A stretch of 38,095 nucleotides of DNA from Lachnospiraceae bacterium (GTDB lineage Bacteria; Bacillota; Clostridia; Lachnospirales; Lachnospiraceae). The translations under genes and the position numbers were made by a program. The notes below the pieces were generated by a model. It was given only the letters and a program-made list of their open reading frames with translations. It did no database searches and was not told the origin of the DNA. This document shows, piece by piece, positions 22,612 to 30,807 of the stretch (the first letter of the stretch is position 1; each line of letters begins with the position of its first letter). Location of the stretch: NCBI GenBank assembly GCA_017433725.1, contig JAFRGQ010000096.1, forward strand, positions 1 to 38,095, in the 5' to 3' direction.

Positions 22612-22692
22612 TACAATAGATTCCGGTAAAAGATTTTACTGAAAAGTATGTTCGGCTAAGACTTCCAATATTTACTTACTCAGTTAGTCTGA
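22612..22692 (+). promoter_or_regulatory. Possible promoter and operator of the feoAB fusion
   Basis: TACAAT at 22612-22617 could be a -10 box, but no -35 at proper spacing is seen. TCAG-N5-CTGA at 22680-22692 is a dyad that includes GTTAGT, a hexamer also found twice in the other feo promoter. Evidence is weak. Confidence 0.25.
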
Positions 22693-22745
22693 TTGATGTA
22701 AGCGAAGAGTTTTGGTCTGCAATAAGTAACGCATGAGGAGACAGC

Positions 22746-25091
22746 ATGACAATTAAAGACCTGAATATCGGGCAGACCGGCGTCATAACCGTGGTCGGAG
22801 GAGAGGGTTCCTTACGGCAGCACTTTTTAGATATGGGTGTCATTCCTGGCGCAGCGATCACAGTTGTAAAATATGCACCGATGGGAGATCCCGTCGAACT
22901 GATGGTGCATGGATACAAACTGACCCTGCGTATAGACGACGCAGCTAAAATAGAAGTAATACCGGCTGAGGGACGTGACGGAAAAGTAGAAAAAGCAGCA
23001 GAGACTTCGAAAAGGGAGCATCCCGGACTTGGTGAGGGAGGAAAATACCATCCACCCGGCAGCGGAAATCCCCTTCCGGATGACACGATCCTTACCTTTG
23101 CGCTTATCGGAAATCAGAACAGCGGAAAGACGACGCTCTTCAACAGGCTGACCGGTACAAATCAACATGTCGGCAATTTTCCCGGGGTGACAGTGGATCG
23201 AAAAGACGGACCGATTCAGGGACGTAAGGATACGATGATCACGGATCTTCCCGGTATTTATTCCATGTCGCCTTACAGCAGCGAGGAAATCGTATCAAGA
23301 AATTTTGTACTGGATGAGAAACCGAAGGCGATCATTGACATCGTGGATGCTACGAATATTGAGCGTAACCTGTATCTGACGATGCAAGTGCTTGAGATGA
23401 ATATCCCGACGGTAGTGGCTCTCAATATGATGGATGAGGTCACGGCCAACGGGGGCAGTGTAGACGTGAATACGATGGAAGCTATGTTGGGCGTTCCGGT
23501 GCTTCCGATCTCAGCCGCAAAAAATGAGGGCGTGGATGAGCTGGTCGACCATGCTATTCATATTGCTCATTATCAGGAGAGGCCCCTTCGCCAGGATTTC
23601 TGTGATGAGAACGATCATGGCGGAGCAGTGCACAGATGTATTCATGCAATCAGCCATCTGATCGAGGACCATGCTAAAAATGCCGGCTTGCCTGTTCGAT
23701 TCGCTGCTTGCAAAGTTATCGAGGGAGACAGACTCATTCTCTCGCAGTTGAAGTTGGATCAGAATGAGACTGAAACGATGGAACACATTGTGAAGCAGAT
23801 GGAAAATGAGCGCGGACTGGACCGCAGCGCAGCAATCGCAGATATGCGCTATGCGTTTATTAAGAAGGTCAGCGAGGCGACTGTAACCAAGCCGAAAGAG
23901 AGCAGGGAGCGCACACGCAGCGAAAATATCGACAGGTACCTCACAGGAAAATATACGGCGATTCCGATTTTTATCGGCATCATGGGACTTGTTTTCTGGC
24001 TCACGTTCAATGTGATCGGCGCATGGCTTCAGGGATTGCTGGAAATAGGCGTCGGAGCTCTCAGCGACCTTGCGGACCGTGCAATGACAGCTGCACATGT
24101 CAACGAAGTCATCCACGGTCTCATTATCAAAGGAATATTCGAGGGCGTCGGAAGTGTACTCAGTTTTCTTCCGGTGATTGTGACGCTGTTCTTCTTCCTG
24201 TCAATGCTCGAGGACAGCGGTTACATTGCCCGCGTGGCGTTTTTCATGGACAAGCTGCTCCGCAGGATCGGCCTTAGCGGACGAAGCATCGTTCCTATGC
24301 TGGTCGGGTTCGGATGCACGGTTCCGGCGGTCATGGCAACGAGGACACTGCCCAGTGAACGCGACAGAAAGATGACGATTTTGCTGACTCCGTTTATGAG
24401 CTGCTCGGCAAAGGTTCCGATTTATTCATTTTTTATCGCTGCATTTTTCCCGCAATACGGATGGCTTATTATGACAGGCCTGTATGTGCTCGGTATAGTG
24501 ACTGCGATCTTGATTGCGTATCTGTACAGAGGGACTATGTTCAGAGGAGAGGCGGCGCCATTTGTCATGGAACTCCCGAATTATCGTATGCCGGGAGCGA
24601 GGAACGTCATTCAGCTTCTGTGGGAGAAAGCCAAAGATTTCCTGCAGAGAGCCTTTTCGATCATTTTGATTGCTACCATTATTGTGTGGTTCCTGCAGAG
24701 CTTTGATCTGCGTTTCAATATGGTCACGGATTCGCAGAGCAGTATTCTTGCGATGATCGGCGGCGTTCTGGCACCTATCCTGAAGCCGATCGGTTTAGGC
24801 GACTGGCGTATATGCACATCTCTGATCAGCGGTTTCATGGCGAAGGAGAGTGTGGTGTCCACGACGAAGATCCTGTTCGGAAAGAGTCTGACATCGGTAC
24901 TGACGCCGCTCTCGTCGGCTACACTTTTGGTGTTTTCACTGCTGTACACACCGTGTGTGGCGGCTGTAGCTTCCATTCGTCGGGAGCTTGGAATAAAGTG
25001 GGGAATCGGCGTTGTGATCTGGCAATGTGTCGTTGCCTGGATCGTGGCACTGCTTGTCCGCACGGTTCTTATGCTCGTGGGGGTCGCATGA
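22746..25091 (+). CDS. feoB: FeoA-FeoB fusion, ferrous iron transporter
   Basis: A 781-residue inner-membrane Fe(II) importer with FeoA fused to its N-terminus. Residues 1-~74 are the SH3-like FeoA domain (LRQHFLDMGVIPGAAITVVKYAPMGDPVELMVHGYKLTLR). A Gly/Pro linker follows, then the G domain with G1 GNQNSGKT at 122-129, G2-containing PGVTVDRK, G3 DLPG and G4 NMMD. The membrane part begins at about 400 with the gate motifs GFGCTVPAVMATRT and LTPFMSCSAKVPIYSFF, whose Cys residues lie in the pore path. MTIKDLNIGQ starts at the ATG after ATGAGGAGACAGC. The small Cys-rich gene overlaps its stop. It is one of two FeoB proteins in the window; the other is unfused. Confidence 0.93.
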   Translation: MTIKDLNIGQTGVITVVGGEGSLRQHFLDMGVIPGAAITVVKYAPMGDPVELMVHGYKLTLRIDDAAKIEVIPAEGRDGKVEKAAETSKREHPGLGEGGKYHPPGSGNPLPDDTILTFALIGNQNSGKTTLFNRLTGTNQHVGNFPGVTVDRKDGPIQGRKDTMITDLPGIYSMSPYSSEEIVSRNFVLDEKPKAIIDIVDATNIERNLYLTMQVLEMNIPTVVALNMMDEVTANGGSVDVNTMEAMLGVPVLPISAAKNEGVDELVDHAIHIAHYQERPLRQDFCDENDHGGAVHRCIHAISHLIEDHAKNAGLPVRFAACKVIEGDRLILSQLKLDQNETETMEHIVKQMENERGLDRSAAIADMRYAFIKKVSEATVTKPKESRERTRSENIDRYLTGKYTAIPIFIGIMGLVFWLTFNVIGAWLQGLLEIGVGALSDLADRAMTAAHVNEVIHGLIIKGIFEGVGSVLSFLPVIVTLFFFLSMLEDSGYIARVAFFMDKLLRRIGLSGRSIVPMLVGFGCTVPAVMATRTLPSERDRKMTILLTPFMSCSAKVPIYSFFIAAFFPQYGWLIMTGLYVLGIVTAILIAYLYRGTMFRGEAAPFVMELPNYRMPGARNVIQLLWEKAKDFLQRAFSIILIATIIVWFLQSFDLRFNMVTDSQSSILAMIGGVLAPILKPIGLGDWRICTSLISGFMAKESVVSTTKILFGKSLTSVLTPLSSATLLVFSLLYTPCVAAVASIRRELGIKWGIGVVIWQCVVAWIVALLVRTVLMLVGVA

Positions 25092-25252
25092 TGGTCAATA
25101 TATGGGACGTTATTCTTTCTATCCTGATTTTTGCGGCAATCGTGATGGCAGTTGTCCACATCGTACGGACAAAAAAGCGCGGCGGCAGCGCGTGTTGCGG
25201 AGACTGTTCGAACTGCGTTTCTTCCTGCGGCGAGCACAGAGGGAAGTCATAG
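25088..25252 (+). CDS. FeoB-associated Cys-rich membrane protein
   Basis: A 54-residue protein whose ATG overlaps the feoB stop (ATGA), so translation is coupled. An N-terminal membrane helix (MMVNIWDVILSILIFAAIVMAVVHIV) is followed by a basic stretch KKRGG and a Cys-rich tail SACCGDCSNCVSSC with five cysteines in 12 residues. This is the known FeoB-associated Cys-rich family of Firmicutes, thought to help hold or pass iron at the cytoplasmic side. The alternative start ATG 25091 loses one residue. A second such protein lies at 35986. Confidence 0.85.
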   Translation: MMVNIWDVILSILIFAAIVMAVVHIVRTKKRGGSACCGDCSNCVSSCGEHRGKS

Positions 25253-25354
25253 ACAGAAGTGTTATGCAGCGTATCTTTGTATGCGCTTTCCTATTCAAGT
25301 CTCACTTGCGGGATTTTGCCGGGATTTGGGTCAGCGTCAGATAGGATAAAGAGA

Positions 25355-25441
25355 GGGCTGTCGCATCAGGAAAAATGAAAATAACCGCTATACATAGCAG
25401 ACATGTGTAAATATCATCTGCTGTGTATAGCGGTTTTTTAT
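25355..25441. terminator. Terminator with tail, long-hairpin family
   Basis: ACCGCTATACATAGCAGA (25384-25401) pairs with 25417-25434 with one mismatch, followed by seven T (TTTTTTA). A single outer arm GGGCTGTCGCA at 25355-25365 matches the outer arm of 30713, but its partner is lost. It serves the feoAB operon and perhaps the facing rrf2 gene. Confidence 0.75.
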
Positions 25442-25500
25442 TCTTCATCGCGCAATACTCGTGACGCGAGTCTAAGATATGCGCACAAGGCATTCTTGAA
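25440..25500. repeat. Internally deleted copy of the dispersed element
   Basis: ATTCTTCATCGCGCAATACT, then CGTGAC, matches the left end of copies A and B. The sequence then passes into ATTCTTGAA, close to their right end, so the middle is missing. It sits directly after a terminator T-run, as does copy A. Confidence 0.6.
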
Positions 25501-25519
25501 GCTATATTATGGCAGCTTC

Positions 25520-25933
25520 TCATGTCCGCTTTTGCTGCGAGAGCAGGTCGCTGAGATATCTGCTGTAAAAGAAATCATGTGTGAGCTTGTCATACTCTGC
25601 CCACATCGGGAGCGTTTCGCATGCGGACGCTCTCGGGCATGGCGGAGCCCCATCCGCAAGGCACGCCACTGTCGCGAACTCGCCTTCCATTAATTCCAGT
25701 ATTTCACCAACTGGGTATTCTTCCGGCTTTCTGCAGAGCTTATATCCTCCGCCTTTTCCGCTGGCGCCCACAAGAAGGCCTCCGGAAACCATACTTTTCA
25801 CGATGATCTCCAGATATTTTTTTGAAATTCCCTGTCTGGCAGCTATATCCTTCAGCGGAATAAAACTGCCTGTGTCATGTTCTGCGAGATCGATCATGAC
25901 TCGGATGGCATATCTTCCTTTTGTAGTGACCAT
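25520..25933 (-). CDS. Rrf2 family (IscR-like) Fe-S transcriptional regulator
   Basis: A 137-residue winged-helix regulator beginning MVTTKGRYAIRVMIDLAEHDTGSFIPLKDIAARQGISKKYLEIIVKSMVSGGLL, the Rrf2 pattern. Three cysteines at C91, C99 and C105 (VACLADGAPPCPRASACETL) match the Fe-S ligands of IscR in number and almost in spacing. The natural role is sensing cluster supply and controlling the divergent nifS-iscU genes 206 bp away. A dyad AATTACCTA-N9-TAGGTTAAT overlaps the nifS promoter. CymR-type cysteine regulators lack these cysteines, so an IscR-like sensor is preferred. Confidence 0.85.
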   Translation of the reverse strand: MVTTKGRYAIRVMIDLAEHDTGSFIPLKDIAARQGISKKYLEIIVKSMVSGGLLVGASGKGGGYKLCRKPEEYPVGEILELMEGEFATVACLADGAPPCPRASACETLPMWAEYDKLTHDFFYSRYLSDLLSQQKRT

Positions 25934-26043
25934 GGCTTCTACCCCCTTAAGAAATGTGTCTGAACCGGAACAGTCAACAGAAGGTTCATAGTGAAGATCT
26001 TTTGCCTATTATAGCGCAGGGTGAACAGGTAAATCAAGCCGCT

Positions 26044-26081
26044 AATTACCTATTGACATGGTAGGTTAATAGGAATATACT
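26044..26081 (+). promoter_or_regulatory. nifS promoter with Rrf2-type operator
   Basis: TTGACA (26053-26058) and TATACT (26076-26081) are spaced exactly 17 bp. The inverted repeat AATTACCTA (26044-26052), N9, TAGGTTAAT (26062-26070) surrounds the -35. Binding there would block RNA polymerase. The adjacent Rrf2 gene makes it the likely operator. Confidence 0.75.
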
Positions 26082-26139
26082 GAATCTCAGCGGGAGGAAA
26101 TCTCCTGAATTGTATGAAAGTGACGAAAGGAGAAAAACA

Positions 26140-27324
26140 GTGATTTATGCTGACAACGCCGCGACTACCAAAATGAGTGAGGCGGCAATCAATACAATGT
26201 TTAATGTCATGAAAGAAAGCTACGGAAACCCTTCCAGTCTGTACGGAATCGGGCAGCACGCAAAGGAGGTCCTTGAAGAAGCGAGAGCGAAGATCGCATC
26301 CGTGATCGGTGCGGATCCCGGTGAGATCACATTCACATCCGGCGGAAGCGAAGCCGATAACCAGGCCATTGTTTCGGCTGCGGAATTGGGACGGAAAAAG
26401 GGAAAGACGCACATCATCTCCACGGCAATCGAGCACCATGCAGTACTGCACACACTCGAAAAGCTGAAGAAGGAAGGATTCGATATCACACTTCTTGACG
26501 TCCATGAGAACGGAATTGTCAGGCCGGAGGAAGTGGAGGCGGCAATCCGCGATGACACATGCCTCGTAACGATCATGTACGCCAACAATGAGATCGGCAC
26601 CATCCAGCCGATCCGCGAGATCGGTGCAATCTGTCGCAGCAAGAATGTTCTTTTCCACACTGATGCTGTTCAGGCAGTTGCACACATCCCGGTGAATGTT
26701 AAGGATGATAACATCGATATGCTGTCCTCCTCGGCCCATAAATATCATGGTCCTAAAGGCGTCGGTTTCCTCTATGCAAAGAAGGGAATACGCCTTACGA
26801 ATATCATTGAGGGCGGTGCGCAGGAGAGAGGGAAGCGTGCAGGTACGGAAAATGTACCGGGAATCGCCGCCATGGCGGAAGCACTGCAGGAAGCAGACGA
26901 ACACATGGCTGAGAATGCTGCGCACATGGCAGCTATGCGGGACAAATTGATTGCCGGTCTCAGGGAAATTCCGCACGCAGCTCTGAACGGTGATGCTAAG
27001 CGCAGACTTCCGGGAAATGTCAATTTCTGTTTTGAGGGAATTGAAGGAGAATCACTTCTGCTTCTTCTCGATGATAAAGGAATCCAGGCTTCATCCGGCA
27101 GCGCCTGCACATCCGGATCTCTCGATCCGAGCCATGTTCTTCTGGCGATTGGCAGAGTTCACGATGTAGCTCACGGATCTCTGCGTCTCAGTATCGGCGA
27201 AGATATTACTGAGGAAGAAGTGGATTATATTATCAAATCCGTAAAGGATGTTGTCGGGTATCTCCGGAGTTTCTCACCGGTATGGCGCGATCTTTGCGCC
27301 GGTAAAACACCGTTTATTCTTTAA
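26140..27324 (+). CDS. nifS: Cysteine desulfurase, NifS type
   Basis: A 394-residue PLP enzyme that takes sulfur from cysteine and passes it as persulfide to an Fe-S scaffold. It starts MIYADNAATTKMSEAAI, has the PLP Lys at K201 in SSSAHKYHGPKGVGF, and the sulfur-carrying Cys at C323 in SSGSACTSGSLDPSHVL, the longer, flexible loop of NifS/IscS (group I). TDAVQA holds the pyridine-binding Asp. Start: GTG 26140, chosen because GAAAGGAGA precedes it and the family begins there. It is the first gene after a promoter with an Rrf2-type operator. An iscU gene follows 80 bp downstream. Confidence 0.92.
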   Translation: MIYADNAATTKMSEAAINTMFNVMKESYGNPSSLYGIGQHAKEVLEEARAKIASVIGADPGEITFTSGGSEADNQAIVSAAELGRKKGKTHIISTAIEHHAVLHTLEKLKKEGFDITLLDVHENGIVRPEEVEAAIRDDTCLVTIMYANNEIGTIQPIREIGAICRSKNVLFHTDAVQAVAHIPVNVKDDNIDMLSSSAHKYHGPKGVGFLYAKKGIRLTNIIEGGAQERGKRAGTENVPGIAAMAEALQEADEHMAENAAHMAAMRDKLIAGLREIPHAALNGDAKRRLPGNVNFCFEGIEGESLLLLLDDKGIQASSGSACTSGSLDPSHVLLAIGRVHDVAHGSLRLSIGEDITEEEVDYIIKSVKDVVGYLRSFSPVWRDLCAGKTPFIL

Positions 27325-27404
27325 GATTACTCGTGTAACGAAAATATAGTATTTGAAGTACCCGAACAGGGTAAAAACAACTGAAATACGATTGGAGGCA
27401 TAAG

Positions 27405-27791
27405 ATGGCTTTATATAGTGAGAAAGTAATGGATCATTTCCGCAATCCGCGGAACGTCGGCGTCATTGAGGACGCGAACGGGATTGGCGAGGTCGGAAAT
27501 GCAAAATGCGGCGATATCATGAAAATGTATCTGAAGATCGAGGATGATGTCGTTCAGGACGTGAAATTTGAGACATTCGGCTGTGGAAGCGCAATCGCAT
27601 CAAGTTCCATGGCAACCGAGCTGATCAAGGGTAAGCCGGTGAGCGAAGTGGCACAGCTCACCAACAAGGCAGTTGCGGAGGCTCTGGACGGACTGCCGGC
27701 ATATAAGATGCACTGTTCCGTTCTGGCTGAGGAGGCAATTCAGTCGGCGCTCGCGGATTATTACAGCAAGAAGGAAGCGACTGCCGAATAA
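27405..27791 (+). CDS. iscU: Fe-S cluster assembly scaffold IscU/NifU-N
   Basis: A 128-residue U-type scaffold on which NifS sulfur and iron are built into a cluster. All key residues are there: C35 and D37 in NAKCGDIM, C60 in FGCGSAIASSS and C104 in KMHCSVLAEEA. The start MALYSEKVMDHFRNPRNVG is the family's usual opening, with ATTGGAGGC upstream. It is shorter than full NifU and lacks the C-terminal Nfu domain, as in other Clostridia that use NifS-IscU pairs. Probably the last gene of the nifS operon, with a hairpin after it. Confidence 0.92.
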   Translation: MALYSEKVMDHFRNPRNVGVIEDANGIGEVGNAKCGDIMKMYLKIEDDVVQDVKFETFGCGSAIASSSMATELIKGKPVSEVAQLTNKAVAEALDGLPAYKMHCSVLAEEAIQSALADYYSKKEATAE

Positions 27792-27883
27792 GACGACTGA
27801 TTATGCAAATGTGCGTCCGTTCTCTTTCCTTCACGCATTGACAGATTTCGGATAATAAGAAATAATGATTAAGATGCCCCGAG

Positions 27884-27929
27884 TATCATTCATTCCACTC
27901 GAGCAAGCTCGGTGTCAGAATGATAATTT
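27884..27929. terminator. Hairpin between iscU and the CsoR-type gene
   Basis: TATCATTC (27884-27891) pairs with GAATGATA (27918-27925). An inner stem CACTCGAGC/GCTCGGTG has one bulge, and the tail is ATTTTGG. One side (27903-27925) recurs inverted at 13548-13570, so this is also a dispersed repeat. Confidence 0.55.
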
Positions 27930-27975
27930 TGGTACTGTAATGAAAGAAGAGCGTAGACAGGAATGGGAGGCAGCG

Positions 27976-28326
27976 ATGAGTCAAAAGCCCCACACGCACA
28001 TAGATGAAAACGGTAACGTGATCACGCATACACATGATGAAAAGCATGTGAGACATAGCCATTATCATGACCCGGAGGAGAAAAAGAGGCAGTTGAACCG
28101 CATCTCGAGAGCCATCGGGCATTTGAATCACGTCAAAAGTATGATAGAGAATGATCGGGACTGCGCCGATGTCCTGACGCAGCTCTCTGCGGTTGACTCG
28201 GCTTTGAGAGGTCTCGGCAAGGAGATTATTAAGGAGCATATGACGCACTGCATCACGCACGCCATCGAGGATGGAGATATGGAGGCACTGGAGGAGTTCC
28301 AGAAGGCTGTCCAGAAATTTATCTGA
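27976..28326 (+). CDS. CsoR-family metal-sensing repressor with His-rich N-terminus
   Basis: A 116-residue repressor of the CsoR/RcnR/FrmR family (all-helical). C63, H88 and C92 lie in DCADVLTQLSAVDSALRGLGKEIIKEHMTHC; the 29-residue gap between the cysteines and the H four residues before the second one match the Cu(I) site of CsoR. The first 34 residues carry seven or more His in HTHIDENGNVITHTHDEKHVRHSHYHDPEEKK, unusual for CsoR but fit to bind metal. Start ATG 27976 follows GGGAGG; an open frame extends upstream. It may regulate metal efflux elsewhere, since no transporter adjoins it. Cu versus Ni/Co specificity is not settled by sequence. Confidence 0.83.
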   Translation: MSQKPHTHIDENGNVITHTHDEKHVRHSHYHDPEEKKRQLNRISRAIGHLNHVKSMIENDRDCADVLTQLSAVDSALRGLGKEIIKEHMTHCITHAIEDGDMEALEEFQKAVQKFI

Positions 28327-28334
28327 TTGTGGTT

Positions 28335-28390
28335 ACCACTATATATAAGCAGATATTTGCGAATAACTTCTGCTATATATAGTGGTTTTG
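28335..28390 (+). terminator. Long AT-rich terminator after the CsoR-type gene
   Basis: ACCACTATATATAAGCAGA (28335-28353) pairs with TCTGCTATATATAGTGGT (28369-28386), followed by TTTG. It shares the AGCAGAT/ATCTGCT core with the hairpins at 25384 and 36642. Confidence 0.8.
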
Positions 28391-28486
28391 TCTTTTCGAT
28401 AGCCTTTTTGTGTCAGCCGGTTCTGCCCCTTAGCCTTGCGCCGGGTTACGAGAGCAGGGATTGAAAAAGGTTATCTTTCCGGACCG

Positions 28487-28515
28487 TTACACATTGGCTG
28501 CCTTTATGCTATAAT
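28487..28515 (+). promoter_or_regulatory. Promoter of the MATE transporter gene
   Basis: TTACAC (28487-28492) and TATAAT (28510-28515) are spaced 17 bp, 41 bp before the ATG. Confidence 0.5.
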
Positions 28516-28556
28516 AAACTTCAAGTTAACAGAATGAAGGCAGAAAGAAGATTTTT

Positions 28557-29930
28557 ATGAGTAAGACCGCTAAAAAATCACAGTACGAGAAAATGACGGA
28601 AACGCCCATCTCGAAGCTTGTGGTGACACTCTCCATACCCACCATCGCATCCATGCTGGTAACAAATATTTATAATCTTGTCGATACGGCATTTGTCGGA
28701 AGGCTGGGAACGAGCGCCAGCGGTGCGGTCGGTATTGTATTCGGTTTTATGTCGATCATTCAGGCATTCGGATTCATGTTCGGGCAAGGTTCCGGCAGTA
28801 TTCTGTCGAGGGCACTGGGAAGTCAGGACAGGGAGTCGGCCACCGTTCACGCATCGGTCGGATTTGTCGGGTCTTTTATGTGCGGTCTGATCATCTCACT
28901 GCTCGGATTCCTGCTTCTGGATGATATAGTTATGTTCCTTGGATCCACTCTGACGATCGCACCTTATGCCAAGACATACATATCATTCATTCTTGCCGCG
29001 GCTCCGTTCATGTGCAGCAGCTTCACATTGAACAACCTGCTGAGATATGAAGGGAAAGCCAGCCTTGGCATGATCGGGCTCATGTTCGGAGCAATCCTGA
29101 ATATGGTCGGGGACCCGATTTTCATGTTCGGCCTTGGAATGGGTATAGCAGGAGCAGGACTCTCCACGGCGCTCAGCCAGATCGTGAGCTGGGGAATTCT
29201 TCTGTTTATGTTTCTGGGCGGACATACGGAATCAAAAATCAATCTTATAAAAGCATTCCAGGCCGGACCGGCAGTGGTTGGAAATATCATGGCTACCGGT
29301 TTTCCAAGCCTTCTGAGACAGGGACTCAACAGTCTGACTACGGTACTTCTGAATTCACGATGCGGCATATATGGCGATGCGGCAGTTGCCGCTATGAGCA
29401 TTGTCTCCAGAATCGTATTCTTTACATTTTCTATTGCACTGGGCGTCGGACAGGGATTTCAGCCCGTGTCTGCATACAATTACGGAGCGCGCAAATATTC
29501 CCGGATACGAGAAGGTTATCGCTTCACGGCGATTCTGGCGGAAGGAATCATTCTTGTGGGAGTAACTATATTAGTTGTGTTCGCGTCTCCCCTGATCCGG
29601 CTTATGCGGGAAGATCCCGAAGTCATCGAAATCGGGACCAGAGCTCTCAGGCTGCAGGCTTTATCCAATCTGTTCCTGCCACCGTGTATGGTAACTGAGA
29701 TGTTGTATCAGAGTACCGGGCACAGGGCCGGTGCGACTATGCTCTCCGCGCTGAGGAGCGGTCTGCTTTTTATCCCGAGCCTTCTGATACTTTCGAGTGT
29801 AAGGGGACTTGCCGGAATACAGGAGGCGCAGCCGCTGTCAGTTGTGTTATCTTTTCCGTTTACGGTTATGTTCGCAGTCTTGTTCTTCAGAAAGCTTCCG
29901 AAGGCGGATGGGGAGAAAATCAGTGGTTGA
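28557..29930 (+). CDS. MATE family multidrug/cation efflux transporter
   Basis: A 457-residue inner-membrane antiporter with about 12 hydrophobic helices in two halves. The N-terminal half shows the MATE pattern LVVTLSIPTIASMLVTNIYNLVDTAFVGRLGTSASGAVGI and FGFMFGQGSGSILSRALGS. The second half repeats it as GFPSLLRQGLNSLTTVLLNSR and FSIALGVGQGFQPVSAYNYGARKYSRIREG. It exports organic cations or drugs using an ion gradient; the substrate is unknown. Neither the metal genes upstream nor the nitroreductase downstream shows a link. It has a promoter at 28487 and a weak Shine-Dalgarno site (GAAAGAAG) before the ATG. Confidence 0.9.
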   Translation: MSKTAKKSQYEKMTETPISKLVVTLSIPTIASMLVTNIYNLVDTAFVGRLGTSASGAVGIVFGFMSIIQAFGFMFGQGSGSILSRALGSQDRESATVHASVGFVGSFMCGLIISLLGFLLLDDIVMFLGSTLTIAPYAKTYISFILAAAPFMCSSFTLNNLLRYEGKASLGMIGLMFGAILNMVGDPIFMFGLGMGIAGAGLSTALSQIVSWGILLFMFLGGHTESKINLIKAFQAGPAVVGNIMATGFPSLLRQGLNSLTTVLLNSRCGIYGDAAVAAMSIVSRIVFFTFSIALGVGQGFQPVSAYNYGARKYSRIREGYRFTAILAEGIILVGVTILVVFASPLIRLMREDPEVIEIGTRALRLQALSNLFLPPCMVTEMLYQSTGHRAGATMLSALRSGLLFIPSLLILSSVRGLAGIQEAQPLSVVLSFPFTVMFAVLFFRKLPKADGEKISG

Positions 29931-30006
29931 GGTATCAGCTAACACAGATAGAGAAGACGGGTCGTATCAGGTAAGGTATGTATCAGATAAGGTATATTAG
30001 CAAGAA

Positions 30007-30103
30007 GTGGGGAGGGGGCCCCACGAATTGCGGATGTAGGACCGGATTGTGGGAGTGCGTAAGCACGAAGCAATCCGTAAACGACTTTTGGCGTCTTAAT
30101 CAT
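30007..30103. repeat. Structured intergenic element before the nitroreductase gene
   Basis: GTGGGG/CCCCAC (30007-30012, 30019-30024) forms a short hairpin. CGGATTG/CAATCCG (30043-30049, 30071-30077) encloses GTGC-GTAA-GCAC (30055-30066). AACGACTTTTGGCG and TCTTAATCAT end it at 30103. A near copy of the end lies at 36192-36216, so this is probably a dispersed repeat. Confidence 0.45.
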
Positions 30104-30147
30104 AAGCTATTAACAGGTACATAGTACCTGATATAAAGGAGGATATT

Positions 30148-30660
30148 ATGGAATTTACAGAGGTTATCAGAGATCGCTATTCTTGCAAAAAGTACGACGG
30201 AAGACAGATCACAAAGGAACAGCTTGAAGCCATTCTCGAAGCGGGACGCGTTGCACCGACGGCAAAGAACCTGCAGGAGCAGCACATTTATGTCGTACAG
30301 TCCGAGGAAGGTCTGGCAAAAATCGATAAGGTCACTCCGTGCCGCTATGGAGCCAAGACGGTGCTCGTAGTTGCATTTGACCGTGATAATGTCTTTACAT
30401 ATCCGGGAGGAAATCGCGATTCCGGTATTGAGGACGCGGCTATCGTGGCGACACATCTTATGCTCGGTGCCAAAAATGTCGGCGTAGACAGCTGCTGGCT
30501 GAATAATTTTAATCCGGATATTTTGAAAGCCGATCTGGGACTGCCGGAGAATGAGGAAATCCTGATGCTGCTGGATCTCGGATACGCTGCCGAGGGCAGC
30601 GGACCGCTTCCGAATCACGGAAAGAGGAAAGAGCTGGCGGAGACGGTGAGTTATATCTGA
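30148..30660 (+). CDS. Nitroreductase family FMN oxidoreductase
   Basis: A 170-residue protein of the nitroreductase fold, short but complete. FTEVIRDRYSCKKYDGRQITKEQLEAILEAGRVAPTAKNLQEQHIYVV holds the FMN-phosphate RxSxxxY region and the APTAKN loop. EDAAIVATHLMLGAKNVGVDSCWLNNF supplies the second FMN contact and LLDLGYAAEG...RKELAETVSYI the end. Such enzymes use NAD(P)H to reduce nitro groups, quinones or similar; the natural substrate is not readable. AAAGGAGG precedes the ATG. A single gene that converges on argC across a shared palindromic terminator. Confidence 0.87.
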   Translation: MEFTEVIRDRYSCKKYDGRQITKEQLEAILEAGRVAPTAKNLQEQHIYVVQSEEGLAKIDKVTPCRYGAKTVLVVAFDRDNVFTYPGGNRDSGIEDAAIVATHLMLGAKNVGVDSCWLNNFNPDILKADLGLPENEEILMLLDLGYAAEGSGPLPNHGKRKELAETVSYI

Positions 30661-30712
30661 TCTTTCAAGCGGGAAAATTGGATTTTTAATTCAAAATAGT
30701 TGATTAAACGGA

Positions 30713-30800
30713 GGGGCTGTCGCAGCAAGCAGTTCACTATATAGAGACATGAACTCAATATGTCTGCTATATAGTGACATTTGCCTGTTGCGGCAGCCCC
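30713..30800. terminator. Bidirectional palindromic terminator, best-preserved family member
   Basis: Outer arms GGGGCTGTCGCA (30713-30724) and TGCGGCAGCCCC (30789-30800) pair except one position. The inner stem CACTATATAGAGACAT pairs with ATGTCTGCTATATAGTG with a small bulge. It lies between the convergent nitroreductase and argC genes. Confidence 0.75.
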
Positions 30801-30807
30801 CTTATTG

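Noticed and set aside
22612-22745. Fur box upstream of the feoAB fusion
   Set aside because: No match to the GATAATGATAATCATTATC-type palindrome could be found.
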